Below are positions 36,769 through 45,893 of a stretch of DNA of 64,000 nucleotides, one piece after another (the first letter of the stretch is position 1; each line of letters starts with the position of its first letter). The notes under the pieces are model-generated. The model was not told where the DNA came from. It saw only the letters and a list, made by a program, of their open reading frames with translations, and did no database searches. The stretch covers positions 1 through 64,000 of the forward strand of contig JAIYAP010000047.1 of the NCBI GenBank assembly GCA_027488935.1. The letters are read 5' to 3'. Made by a program: the position numbers and the translations under genes. The stretch comes from Saprospiraceae bacterium (lineage in GTDB: Bacteria; Bacteroidota; Bacteroidia; Chitinophagales; Saprospiraceae).

Positions 36769-39123
36769 ATGATCAAAGGCCACTTTTTTTTCCTTATTTG
36801 CCTCCTACTCCCTGCTATTGTTTGGTCACAAACGCCTGAAGTTTATAAAAAAGTAAAAATTGACTTGGGAGCAAAAAGTATTCAGGATCTTGCCCGACTG
36901 GGTATAGAAGCCGATCATGGTTTGCTCATTCCCGGACAATCGCTCACCACGGAAATCAGCGCCCGTGAATTGGAACTGATTCAACAGGCCGGTTTTAATA
37001 CGACCGTGCTGATTCCAGACCTTGTACAATGGCATACCGCACAAAAAAACAGCGCTGTTTCCCGCCAAACGCCTTGTATCAACACCGAACTTAAATATAA
37101 AACGCCAGAAAATTATACCTACGGCTCCATGAACGGGTATCAAACCCTGGATGAAATTATGGCCGTATTGGATGATATGCATGCCAAATTCCCCAATTTG
37201 ATCTCGGCCAGGGCTGTGGTAAGCGATACCATCACCACCCACGAGGGACGCCCTATCTGGTATGTGCGGATATCGGACAATCCGGAGCAGGACGAGCCGG
37301 AGCCTGCCGTTTTGTACACCGCCTTGCACCATGCCCGCGAACCCAATAGCATGTCCCAAATGCTGTTTTACATGTGGTATTTGCTTGAAAATTATGGTGT
37401 GAACGACCAAATTAAGCAGTTGGTGGACCATGAAGCCCTCTATTTTGTGCCCTGTATTAATCCCGACGGATATGCTTTCAACCAATTCACCAACCCGGAT
37501 GGTTTTGGTTATTGGCGCAAAAACCGGCGCAAAAACGCGGACGGTACTTTTGGGGTAGACCTTAACCGCAATTACGGTTATTTTTGGGGCAACGATGATA
37601 TTGGCTCCTCCGGGGAACCCATTTCTGAAGTATATCGCGGACCCGCGCCCTTTTCGGAGCCTGAAACACGTATGATTCGCGATTTTGCCATTCAACACGA
37701 CTTCTCCTTTGCCTTGCATTATCATACTGCCGGCAACTTGTTGATTTACCCTTGGGCATACAGCGATAGTCCGGCGGATTCCGCTTTTGTAAAATGGAGC
37801 CTGTGGCTCAAGCGAGAAAACAATTACAGATCAGGTACCGCCTCCCAAACCGTTGGTTATCAGGTAAATGGCGACTCCAACGACTGGATACACAGCAATT
37901 CGGGTACTTATGCGTACACGCCAGAGGTGGGTACAACCGGATTTTGGCCCCAATTTGGCGAAATAGATGGCTTGAATAAGGACAACGTTTGGCAAAACCT
38001 GGCCGTGGCTTATGCAGCACTGCGGTATGCGGAAGCCATCGACAAAGGCCCCGATCATGTTTCAGAAAAACAGTTTGCCCTGCCCCTGGAAATAAAACGG
38101 TACGGTCAAATAGATGGTCCAGTTAGTGTGGCGTTAAAAGCGATTTCTCCCAATGCGAGTGTTTTAACATCTGCACAAAGTGTTGATTTGGCTCTATTTG
38201 CATCTAAAAAATTAGCATTTAATATTCAACTGTTGCCTGGTATTCAAATTGGGGATCCTTTCACCCTGGTCCTTGAAATTGACAACGGATTTTTTATTCA
38301 GCGGGATACCCTTCGGAAAACATATGGTGGAAAGCCCACCATCGCGCTTAATGAAAACGCAAGTACGGTGAATAACTGGGGCGGCACCTGGGGACTGACC
38401 GATGTATATTACCACAGCGCCCCGAGCAGTTTCACAGATTCTCCGATCGGCGATCATATTGAAATTGGCAGCATAAGTTGGACCTTAAACAATTTCATCC
38501 CCATTCCTGCCAATGCCCAACAGCCACAACTGCGCTTTTGGGCGCGCTGGGGATTTGGGTATAATGATGGCGTAAGGGTGGTGGGACGTTTTGAAAATAA
38601 CAATGAAATTACCCTGTGCGGACAATATACCAAACCTGCCAGATCCTATCAACCTACCCCCGGCGAACAACTATACGTAGATTTCCAAAATTCCTGGGTG
38701 GAAGAATGCATTGATCTTTCCGATTTCATTGGAAGATCCTTCAATCCCGTATTTGAACTAATCGCTTTTGAATCAGATACTTATGATGGCTTTTACCTGG
38801 ACGATGTACGCATCGAATACATTGATCCTTTGTTGTTGGGCACACAGTCCATCGAACTGACGACGTTTGATTTAAACCAAAACCAGCCCAATCCTTCGGG
38901 AGGATACACGGTGGTAAGTTGGAGCAAATCTGAACTCATCGGCGATGGTAAATTGATCATTTACAACCAGTTAGGCGAGCAAGTAGCGCAGTTGCCCGTT
39001 CAATTTGATCAAAAAAGCCAAATCCAGATTAATACCAGTGGTTGGCCAGCCGGTACTTATACCTACCTTGCACAAACCGACCAGGGCCAATCGAAGCCTA
39101 AAAAGATGGTGGTCGGAAAATAA
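36769..39123 (+). CDS. Secreted M14 zinc carboxypeptidase with T9SS domain
   Basis: The 784-residue protein starts at ATG 36769 with a signal peptide ending AIVWSQ. The M14 catalytic domain (about 115-420) has the zinc pair HARE (H188, E191), VDLNRNYGYFWG, the third zinc His in LHYHTAGN, and the catalytic Glu in YAYTPEVGT. A jelly-roll-like domain follows (about 520-690), then a type A T9SS sorting domain (LNQNQPNPSGGYTVVSW ... AGTYTYLAQT ... KKMVVGK). It should degrade peptides outside the cell. Confidence 0.94.
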   Translation: MIKGHFFFLICLLLPAIVWSQTPEVYKKVKIDLGAKSIQDLARLGIEADHGLLIPGQSLTTEISARELELIQQAGFNTTVLIPDLVQWHTAQKNSAVSRQTPCINTELKYKTPENYTYGSMNGYQTLDEIMAVLDDMHAKFPNLISARAVVSDTITTHEGRPIWYVRISDNPEQDEPEPAVLYTALHHAREPNSMSQMLFYMWYLLENYGVNDQIKQLVDHEALYFVPCINPDGYAFNQFTNPDGFGYWRKNRRKNADGTFGVDLNRNYGYFWGNDDIGSSGEPISEVYRGPAPFSEPETRMIRDFAIQHDFSFALHYHTAGNLLIYPWAYSDSPADSAFVKWSLWLKRENNYRSGTASQTVGYQVNGDSNDWIHSNSGTYAYTPEVGTTGFWPQFGEIDGLNKDNVWQNLAVAYAALRYAEAIDKGPDHVSEKQFALPLEIKRYGQIDGPVSVALKAISPNASVLTSAQSVDLALFASKKLAFNIQLLPGIQIGDPFTLVLEIDNGFFIQRDTLRKTYGGKPTIALNENASTVNNWGGTWGLTDVYYHSAPSSFTDSPIGDHIEIGSISWTLNNFIPIPANAQQPQLRFWARWGFGYNDGVRVVGRFENNNEITLCGQYTKPARSYQPTPGEQLYVDFQNSWVEECIDLSDFIGRSFNPVFELIAFESDTYDGFYLDDVRIEYIDPLLLGTQSIELTTFDLNQNQPNPSGGYTVVSWSKSELIGDGKLIIYNQLGEQVAQLPVQFDQKSQIQINTSGWPAGTYTYLAQTDQGQSKPKKMVVGK

Positions 39124-39164
39124 GCAGGTTGTATAACTTTACACCCGATTAAACGATAACCGAA

Positions 39165-40634
39165 ATGAAAATCAACCTTGAACTTTGGGTATATCGGGTG
39201 CTGGGACTTGCCTTTGTCGTGTACCTAATACTGCGTGCAAAACTCATTCCGATGACCGTGGATGAGGTATCTACCTGTTTGAACCATGTTCCGCGCAGTT
39301 TGCTGGATATCGTGTTTTATCAGAACGATCCCGTACCTAACAACCACGTGCTCAACACTTTGGGAATCAAGATTTTGAATTGGTTTTTCGGGATGTACCA
39401 TGTAACAGCGCGGGTACCCGCCCTGGTGGGGGGCGTGTTATTTTTAACCGCCGCTGTGGCATTTACGCAATGGAATAATCGCTGGTGGATGCGCGCATTT
39501 ACCTTTGTAATATTGCTTTGCAACCCCTTTGTGGTGGAGTTTTTTGCCCTGGCTCGCGGCTATGGCCTGGCAGTTGGCATCATGTTGTTGGCGGTGTGGC
39601 AAGCAGTTGCTTATTTGAAAGCCCCCAAACCAGAGAGGATCATAAACGCCGCTTTGCTGGCTTTTTTGGCCGTAGAGGCAAATTTCACCTTGTTAAACTG
39701 GTTTGTTCCCTTTGTTTTTTTCCTACTTATACTGGTGTATCAGCAGGCAAAAACCGCTTTTTTGCGTTCGGCCTGGCCCATTTTTGGTGCCATCCTGCTA
39801 ACGGGAGGGTTTGCTTATTGGCCTGTTACCCGCATGCGCGCCACCAACCAGTTCCAATTTTGGGGATCCAACAGTTTTTTCAAGGACACGATGGTGCCCT
39901 TGCTCAAAAGTTCGACGCATCGGCATCCTTATTTGGGCGCAGATACGGTGGAGATTTTTGCCTGGATGATTATCGCGTTTTCCCTGGTGGTTTGGGCACT
40001 TGCCATCCTGCGCTGGGCAAGACAAAAGGGCCGTGTAGATGCAATTGTTTTATTATCAGGAATTTATGCAGGCACGATTTTATTTAATTTCGCGCAAGGC
40101 ATTTTATTTAAAACCCCTTTTTTAGATGCCCGCACGTCCATTTTTCTGTACCCTTTATTGGCCTTGCAACTCATTGCCACAGCAAACTGGTTACAATCCA
40201 AATGGAATTATTGGGCTTTGTGTTTGGTGATTCCTATTGGTTTGTTTGGAATTGCCAATTTTAACAACAACCGCAATTTGACCACGGCCACGGAATGGTG
40301 GTTTGATAAAGGGACCCTGGCGGTTTTGGAATACATGAAGGAGACCTACGAGGCAGAAGGCAAGCACACCCCGTATAGTATTGACAGTTATTGGGTGAAC
40401 TACAATTCGCTCGATTTTCACACCAAGCACAGTACGCCCCATTACGATAAATATGCCTTGTTGCCCGACTGGCATCCCCGCCGCACCTTTCCAGAGGATA
40501 CCGAATTTTATTACACCGAAGAACGCGCGGAAATTGATGCGATCATTACCCGGTACGATATTGTTTTGCGCATTCCGGAAAGTGGCCTGGTGTTGCTGCG
40601 CAAAAAAAGAGATGCCGTTCCTCCCAACCAATAA
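39165..40634 (+). CDS. GT39-like polytopic membrane glycosyltransferase
   Basis: The 489-residue inner-membrane protein has about ten to twelve hydrophobic helices and a soluble C-terminal domain of about 110 residues. The first extracytoplasmic loop carries an acidic pair after helix 1 (MTVDEVST) and NDPVPNNHVLNTLG, characteristic of ArnT/PMT-type GT-C transferases that use polyprenyl-phosphate sugars. Its acceptor is unknown. It lies 41 bp after the carboxypeptidase gene and 11 bp before rarA, so transcription may be shared. Confidence 0.82.
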   Translation: MKINLELWVYRVLGLAFVVYLILRAKLIPMTVDEVSTCLNHVPRSLLDIVFYQNDPVPNNHVLNTLGIKILNWFFGMYHVTARVPALVGGVLFLTAAVAFTQWNNRWWMRAFTFVILLCNPFVVEFFALARGYGLAVGIMLLAVWQAVAYLKAPKPERIINAALLAFLAVEANFTLLNWFVPFVFFLLILVYQQAKTAFLRSAWPIFGAILLTGGFAYWPVTRMRATNQFQFWGSNSFFKDTMVPLLKSSTHRHPYLGADTVEIFAWMIIAFSLVVWALAILRWARQKGRVDAIVLLSGIYAGTILFNFAQGILFKTPFLDARTSIFLYPLLALQLIATANWLQSKWNYWALCLVIPIGLFGIANFNNNRNLTTATEWWFDKGTLAVLEYMKETYEAEGKHTPYSIDSYWVNYNSLDFHTKHSTPHYDKYALLPDWHPRRTFPEDTEFYYTEERAEIDAIITRYDIVLRIPESGLVLLRKKRDAVPPNQ

Positions 40635-40645
40635 AACCATCGATC

Positions 40646-41920
40646 ATGACACCATTAGCCGAACGTATGCGTCCGCAAACCCTCACAGAATATGTAGGGC
40701 AGCAACATTTAGTCGGCGAAAATGCTGTATTGCGGCAATCCGTTGAAGCCGGTAAAATCCCGTCCTTTATATTGTGGGGACCGCCGGGCGTAGGCAAAAC
40801 GACCCTCGCGCAATTGATTGCGAAAATGCTCAACAAGCCATTTTTTCAATTATCTGCCATCAATGCCGGAGTAAAAGACATCCGCGACGCGATTGACAGC
40901 GCCGAAAAGCAGACCCTGTTCAAATCCAAAGGCGCCATTTTATTCATTGATGAAATACACCGTTTCTCCAAGAGTCAGCAAGATGCCTTGTTGGGCGCGG
41001 TGGAAAAAGGCACGGTTACCCTCATTGGTGCTACCACCGAAAATCCTTCTTTTGAAGTGATTCCGGCCTTGCTATCGCGCTGCCAGGTGTACGTGTTGCA
41101 GCATTTAAGCAAAGCCGAACTGATTGGACTGGTAGACAGGGCTTTGCAGCAGGACGAACAATTGAAATCGGCCGAAATCATTATCGACGAATACGATGCC
41201 TTGTTGCTGTATTCGGGCGGAGACGCGCGGCGCTTGCTGAACGCGCTAGAATTAGTGAGCAATTTTCGAAAACCCGGCGTGCCTTTGCACATCACCAATG
41301 CAACTGTAAAAGAAGTCATCCAGGAAAACGCGGCTTTGTACGACAAAACCGGCGAGCAGCATTACGATATTATTTCGGCGTTTATTAAAAGCATGCGCGG
41401 CAGCGACCCCAACGCCGCCGTGTACTGGCTCGCACGTATGCTGCACGGGGGCGAAGACATCGAGTTTATCGCCCGCCGCATGGTGATCTTGGCCGCCGAA
41501 GACATTGGCCTGGCCAATCCCAACGCCTTGTTGCTGGCAAGCACCACCATGGATGCCATCCGTATGATCGGGATGCCGGAAGCGCGCATCATCCTTTCAG
41601 AATGTGCCATTTACCTTGCCTTATCGCCCAAAAGCAACGCCGGATATGTAGCCATCGATAAAGCCCTGGATTTGATACGCAAAACGGGCGATTTGTCGGT
41701 ACCGCTCCATTTGCGCAATGCCCCCACCAAATTGATGAAAGAATTGAATTACGGCTCCGGGTACCAGTACGCCCACGATTTTGAAGGCAATTTTGTGCAA
41801 CAGGATAATTTGCCGACCGAAATTATGGGTCAGATCTTGTACGAACCGGGTAAAAACCCTGCGGAGGAGAAATATCGGGCGCAGTTGCGGTTGCAGTGGG
41901 GTGGGAAGTTTGGGTATTGA
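40646..41920 (+). CDS. rarA: Replication-associated recombination protein A (AAA+ ATPase)
   Basis: The 424-residue RarA/MgsA protein acts at stalled replication forks. The N-terminal block PLAERMRPQTLTEYVGQQHL precedes Walker A GPPGVGKT (45-52) and Walker B FIDEIHRF (about 100-107). Sensor 1 GATTENPSFEV and the arginine finger region ALLSRCQVY follow, and the MgsA_C oligomerisation domain fills the second half (RGSDPNAAVYWLARMLHGGE). The protein is full length. Its last 115 bp are partly duplicated 1.7 kb downstream, see 43547-43660. Confidence 0.96.
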   Translation: MTPLAERMRPQTLTEYVGQQHLVGENAVLRQSVEAGKIPSFILWGPPGVGKTTLAQLIAKMLNKPFFQLSAINAGVKDIRDAIDSAEKQTLFKSKGAILFIDEIHRFSKSQQDALLGAVEKGTVTLIGATTENPSFEVIPALLSRCQVYVLQHLSKAELIGLVDRALQQDEQLKSAEIIIDEYDALLLYSGGDARRLLNALELVSNFRKPGVPLHITNATVKEVIQENAALYDKTGEQHYDIISAFIKSMRGSDPNAAVYWLARMLHGGEDIEFIARRMVILAAEDIGLANPNALLLASTTMDAIRMIGMPEARIILSECAIYLALSPKSNAGYVAIDKALDLIRKTGDLSVPLHLRNAPTKLMKELNYGSGYQYAHDFEGNFVQQDNLPTEIMGQILYEPGKNPAEEKYRAQLRLQWGGKFGY

Positions 41921-42114
41921 GAGGGAGGGGATAGATTCAAATATACAAACATGCTGAGTTCGACGAAACATCACAAACCAAAAATAAAAGTGCAAAAAAG
42001 AACCAAAACCACCCCAAAATAGTTTACCTTGTTATAGAAATCAAACAAAACCCAGGAAGATGTGGAGATTGCTCGTAATAAATAATTGACCTTCAATGGT
42101 AAAGTTCTCTGTCA

Positions 42115-42708
42115 ATGAAACACAACAGCATGACTTCAGAAATAAAGATACCGCTCCGCGCACTCAATGAGTCCATGATTAAGGACTTGAAAGAGAAATA
42201 TCCCGAAGCGGAAATAAGTGTTGAATTACATCAAGACAGAAACAAAGCGCCGCTGAGCGAATCTGCTTTCTGGGAAATCATCTCGATGCTTGACTGGAGT
42301 AAGGCCGGAGATGACGAGGCTGTGGTGGAACCAGCTAAAGCGATGCTTGCATCGGGCGCGGTTCGGCATATTTTCGAGTTTGCAGATCTGCTTTCCGAAA
42401 AGTTATATGCATTGGATGGCCTGAAATATGCTTTACAAATTGGGGAGGATTCTTGGTACCCCGACCAATATTTTTCAGTAGATAATTTTTTGTATGCCCG
42501 TTGTTGCGTGGTTGCGAATGGAAAAGAGGCGTATGATGAAGTATTGAATGATCCTGCTCAAATGCCGAAAGACCTCACCTTCGAAGAATTGCTTTATATC
42601 CCCTCTGAAGCCTATGAACGAAAAACAGGCAAGCGATATGATTACACACCTTCATATCCAATAGAAACTTATAGTAATCAAATTGGATGGGCAGAAGAAA
42701 CAGAATGA
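42115..42708 (+). CDS. DUF4240 domain protein
   Basis: The 197-residue cytoplasmic protein has a DUF4240 core: SAFWEIISMLDWSKAGDDEA, FEFADLLSEKLYALDGLKYA, and SVDNFLYARCCVVANGKEAY. DUF4240 proteins are often found among immunity-type genes near polymorphic toxins. Here the next gene, 15 bp downstream, is a stand-alone toxin-like domain. A second in-frame ATG is at 42130. Function unproven. Confidence 0.85.
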   Translation: MKHNSMTSEIKIPLRALNESMIKDLKEKYPEAEISVELHQDRNKAPLSESAFWEIISMLDWSKAGDDEAVVEPAKAMLASGAVRHIFEFADLLSEKLYALDGLKYALQIGEDSWYPDQYFSVDNFLYARCCVVANGKEAYDEVLNDPAQMPKDLTFEELLYIPSEAYERKTGKRYDYTPSYPIETYSNQIGWAEETE

Positions 42709-42723
42709 TATAAATCTATATGT

Positions 42724-43044
42724 ATGGGATTTCATGGCAATTCGAAGAAAAATAAAAAAGACCATCACCTTTACGCTATCCATGATAAAGAAGAAAATGA
42801 CATATTCAAATATGGCATTAGTGATAAACGTATAGGTAAAGATGGGCACTCTCAAAGGATGCGCGAGCAAGTCGATTATCTTAATAGGGCTGTTGGGTGG
42901 ATTCGATACTTTGCTGAAATATTGATACAAGGGATCATCGGAAAGGCTAAGGCGCGTCAAATTGAAGATGATCATATCAATGCTTATCGAGAAAAACATG
43001 GGCGGAATCCTCGCGGCAATGTCAAAAAGACAAAAAAACAATGA
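42724..43044 (+). CDS. Orphan GIY-YIG/URI-like toxin domain
   Basis: The 106-residue basic protein reads HHLYAIHDKEENDIFKYGIS, then a central helix with conserved R and Q (SQRMREQVDYLNR), and ends with ARQIEDDHINAYREKHGRNP. The Y...K-Y-G-I core, the Arg and the C-terminal E/N-rich helix resemble URI (GIY-YIG) nuclease domains found at the C-termini of polymorphic toxins. Here it has its own start and no delivery region, so it is either a detached toxin tip or a small nuclease. The assignment is by eye and moderate. Confidence 0.6.
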   Translation: MGFHGNSKKNKKDHHLYAIHDKEENDIFKYGISDKRIGKDGHSQRMREQVDYLNRAVGWIRYFAEILIQGIIGKAKARQIEDDHINAYREKHGRNPRGNVKKTKKQ

Positions 43045-43237
43045 CAATCGAGAACACTTCCGCCGCGTGTGGTCCTCAATTCCGAAACGCTTAATACCTC
43101 GCTCAGAAGTGGAGCATCGGGCGCAAGATCATAAGGACCAAGCGTATCGATTTCTTTTCAAATAATGTTGTCTTTGCCATGCCCAGAAATTATGGCAACA
43201 AAAATGACATGACTTTATTGCACTCAACAGGGGGCAC

Positions 43238-43474
43238 TCATGACTCCAAACGCATTGCAGCCCTGATTTTCGCCAGCCGGAAAATGTGCTCAAGCATGAA
43301 GTAATGTTCCAATTCTGAGGTTTCTTCAGTATTAAGGGTACCCGCTTTCTTCCTGGCAACAAGCAAGTCGTACCGCTGCTGGGTATCATCAGAAGGTTTA
43401 TAGGCCATAATCTGTAATGGCGAAGCTTCTGCTAAAAAGAAAGCGAGCTCTTCGTATATTTTAGAAGTTATCAT
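43238..43474 (-). CDS. Small conserved-type helical protein, unknown function
   Basis: The 78-residue product shows a pattern I recall from many short bacterial proteins: IYEELAFFLAEASPLQIMAY, then QQRYDLLVARKKAGTLNTEE, ending YFMLEHIFRLAKIRAAMRL. Such genes often precede HNH nuclease genes or lie in toxin-antitoxin-like settings. No intact partner is seen downstream, where 43045-43237 has no gene. It is the only minus-strand gene in this accessory patch. Confidence 0.7.
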   Translation of the reverse strand: MITSKIYEELAFFLAEASPLQIMAYKPSDDTQQRYDLLVARKKAGTLNTEETSELEHYFMLEHIFRLAKIRAAMRLES

Positions 43475-43546
43475 GTTAATTGCTTTTCGAATTAGTTATG
43501 CAAAAATAGGGGATTTGGGCTTTATCTTTCAATTATGGTGCACCGA

Positions 43547-43660
43547 GATAATTTGCCCGCCGAAATCATGAGTCAGATCTTGTACGAACTGGGTAAAACC
43601 CTGCGCGGGAGAAATATCGGGCGCAGTTAAGCATGCAGTGAGGTGGGAAGTTTGGGTATT
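43547..43660 (+). pseudogene. Decayed duplicate of the rarA 3' end
   Basis: These 114 bp align with 41804-41918, the last codons of rarA (shared blocks include GTCAGATCTTGTACGAAC and GAAATATCGGGCGCAGTT, and the end GGGAAGTTTGGGTATT). Substitutions and a one-base loss shift the frame. It therefore cannot encode a RarA tail. Together with intact rarA it brackets the DUF4240/toxin patch. Confidence 0.9.
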
Positions 43661-43669
43661 GGGTGGGGA

Positions 43670-44077
43670 ATGAAAATTGTAAATATATTGTTTTTCATAA
43701 AGTCTAATATTAAAGACTACCCTTACAATGACGCCTGTATTGTTGACTATGCAAGACCAGCAAAAAGAACAGAGTCTTCTGGTAGTCGCTCAAACAATAA
43801 AGAGCCGTTCAGCATTCAAGTTTATCCGAATCCAAACTCTGGCCAGGTACAAATTTCAATAAATCCGGGTACTTTATTGAAGGATAACCATGTTTCCATT
43901 TCCCTCTCCGATGTAGCAGGTCGAAATTTATTGAAAAAAGAGGTTCAAGTTTTTTCAGACAACCCTGTTTACACCTTATCGATGGTTGAAAACAATATTG
44001 CACCCGGGGCATATTATTTGACGATTAAAGTGGCAAATCGGCCCAATATGAGTTTTTTGATATTGGTTGTTCAGTAG
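43670..44077 (+). pseudogene. Fragment of a T9SS-secreted protein (sorting domain only)
   Basis: The frame has about 135 residues. Its last ~85 are a complete type A T9SS sorting domain (IQVYPNPNSGQVQISINPGT ... ISLSDVAGRNLLKKEV ... PGAYYLTIKVANRP). The preceding ~50 residues show no signal peptide cleavage site and no catalytic domain. The N-terminal hydrophobic stretch MKIVNILFFIKS is created next to the rarA fragment. It is most likely the surviving 3' end of a larger secreted-protein gene. Confidence 0.75.
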
Positions 44078-44104
44078 GATTTTTTCGCTGAGGGTAGTAT
44101 CATT

Positions 44105-44947
44105 TCACCGCTTCATCTTCCGAAACGCCAACGGCCGCTGACTTTTCTTGCGTAAAAACACCCGATTGAAATAAGTAAGCGATTCGAAACCCGATGCCGA
44201 AGCAATCTCCCCGATGGATTTATCGGTTTCAATTAATAATTGGCAGGCGTAGGCAATGCGGATTTCGTTGGTATAATCGGAAAATGTTTTCCCACAGGTG
44301 CGTTTGAAAAATTTACAAAAAGCGCTTTCGGATAAATGCAGGAGCGATGCCGCCTGCTGCAAGGAAATGTTTTGCCGGAATTCATTTTGTACATATAACA
44401 ATACTTTATTGATACGCTGTTGATTTTCATTTCCTTTCATCGGTTTATACAGCAAGGAAGCGATGGGCACCGCCGCAAGGGTGGTCAATTGGTTCAAGAC
44501 CTGTAACAATAACGTGAATCGGGTGAGTTCGTCGGCCTGAAGCATGGGATGTAACAAGTGCCAGAGCGCCTCGTTTGGAAGCGTAAATTGCAACCCGCGG
44601 CCGGCATTGGCAAATAGTGGTTCCAAATTTTTCAGCTCCGAAAAGAGAAAGAGTCGTTCCACAAATTCATGCGAAAACTGAATAACAATGGCCTGACAAT
44701 CCCCATTTTCGGCCTTTTCGGATATCCAGGTATGGGGTACTAAGGGTGGTAATAAAACGAGATCGCCGGCTTGAAAATCCTCGTAGCCATCGGCAACCAA
44801 TCGTTTCCCCTTGCCCTTTACAATATAGGTAAGTTCATATTCGGGATGATAATGCCAATGGAATTCGAACGAGGGGGCAAGCACCTCGTAACATAAAAAC
44901 GACTGCGCAGGGGTTCGATGCGATAGATTTTCGAGTCTGGGTTTCAT
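44105..44947 (-). CDS. AraC family transcriptional regulator with cupin sensor
   Basis: The 280-residue protein has an N-terminal cupin (FEFHWHYHPEYELTYIVKGK, then GDLVLLPPLVPHTWISE) that should bind a sugar or related ligand. Its C-terminal AraC double helix-turn-helix has helices QNISLQQAASLLHLSESAFC and SIGEIASASGFESLTYFNRV, with FFKRTCGKTFSDYTNEIRI between. It is divergent from the PhyH / isomerase / MFS / GH13 operon across 117 bp, and so is the likely local regulator. Confidence 0.93.
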   Translation of the reverse strand: MKPRLENLSHRTPAQSFLCYEVLAPSFEFHWHYHPEYELTYIVKGKGKRLVADGYEDFQAGDLVLLPPLVPHTWISEKAENGDCQAIVIQFSHEFVERLFLFSELKNLEPLFANAGRGLQFTLPNEALWHLLHPMLQADELTRFTLLLQVLNQLTTLAAVPIASLLYKPMKGNENQQRINKVLLYVQNEFRQNISLQQAASLLHLSESAFCKFFKRTCGKTFSDYTNEIRIAYACQLLIETDKSIGEIASASGFESLTYFNRVFLRKKSQRPLAFRKMKR

Positions 44948-44968
44948 ACTATATGGAATATTTTGGTC

Positions 44969-45051
44969 AATAAACGCATTTATTAATCAATAGAGTGTTA
45001 TTTATTGCGCATTTCGTACTAAAATTTGTTTTGCGGGTAAGCCTAACTTTG
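44969..45051 (+). promoter_or_regulatory. Operator palindrome and -7 element of the sugar operon
   Basis: An AATAAA-CGCA-TTTATT palindrome (44969-44984) and a TAACTTTG -7 element (45044-45051, 13 bp before the PhyH ATG) lie between the AraC gene and the operon it faces. A TTTG at 45025-45028 is only 15 bp from the -7. An activator site is plausible but unproven. Confidence 0.45.
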
Positions 45052-45064
45052 CAAAAACATTTTT

Positions 45065-45883
45065 ATGAAATTGACAACACACATCCAGGATTTTCTACAG
45101 CAACCTTACGGTTTGACCAGCGAACAAATCGCTTTTTACCAGGAAAACCGTTATATCAAATTAAAGCAGGTTTTTGATCTAGAAACCCTTGCTTTTTTTA
45201 ATGAGGTCATCACGCTTCAGGTAAACAAGATGAAAACGGAAGATATTCCACTCGAAGAACGGAATACCTACGGAAAAGCATTTTTACAATTATTCAACTT
45301 GTGGCGGGAAAATGAGGAGGTAAAAGCCCTCGTATTCAGCAAACGCCTGGCAAAAATCGCTGCCGACCTGATGCAAACGGAGGGCGTGCGCCTTTACCAC
45401 GATCAGGCTTTGTTTAAAGAAGGCGGCGGCGGCATCACCCCATGGCATGCCGATCAATTCTACTGGCCCCTGGAAACCGACAAAACGGTTACCGCATGGA
45501 TTCCGTTGCAGGAAACACCCCTGGAGATGGGGCCTTTGGAGTTTAGTGCGGGCAGTCACCGCATTGTGGAAGGCCGTGATTTAGAAATTGGCGATGAAAG
45601 CGAAATCGCCATTCAGCAAAAGCTGCGCGTCACTAGTTTTAAACACGTCATTGAAGCCTTCGATTTGGGGGAAATCAGTTTTCACTCGGGCTGGGTTTTT
45701 CACCGCGCTGGCGCCAACGTAACCGACCAAATGCGGAAAGTGATGACAGTCATTTATATGGATAAGGATATGGTGTTAAAAAACCCGGAAAACAAAAATC
45801 AGATCAATGATTGGAATACCTGGTGCCCGGGTGCACAAGTAGGAGCCGTGATTGACACCCCCCTAAATCCTGTCATCTACTAA
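45065..45883 (+). CDS. Phytanoyl-CoA dioxygenase (PhyH) family protein
   Basis: The 272-residue Fe(II)/2-oxoglutarate oxygenase-like protein has the facial-triad motif WHADQFYW (H128, D130). The distal His is in the SFHSGWVFHRAG block (H207 or H213), and the Arg after the last His fits 2-oxoglutarate binding. PhyH-family members hydroxylate diverse small molecules; the substrate here is unknown. First gene of the AraC-facing operon; the next gene starts 10 bp later. Confidence 0.9.
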   Translation: MKLTTHIQDFLQQPYGLTSEQIAFYQENRYIKLKQVFDLETLAFFNEVITLQVNKMKTEDIPLEERNTYGKAFLQLFNLWRENEEVKALVFSKRLAKIAADLMQTEGVRLYHDQALFKEGGGGITPWHADQFYWPLETDKTVTAWIPLQETPLEMGPLEFSAGSHRIVEGRDLEIGDESEIAIQQKLRVTSFKHVIEAFDLGEISFHSGWVFHRAGANVTDQMRKVMTVIYMDKDMVLKNPENKNQINDWNTWCPGAQVGAVIDTPLNPVIY

Positions 45884-45893
45884 AACCGAAGCC

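Noticed and set aside
42652-43047. A hydrophobic 131-residue minus-strand frame
   Set aside because: It is antisense to the better-supported toxin-like gene and to the end of DUF4240.
43129-43389. An HNH-like remnant partner of the 78-residue protein
   Set aside because: I looked for an HNH nuclease after this gene but saw no H-N-H motif; only unstructured frame.
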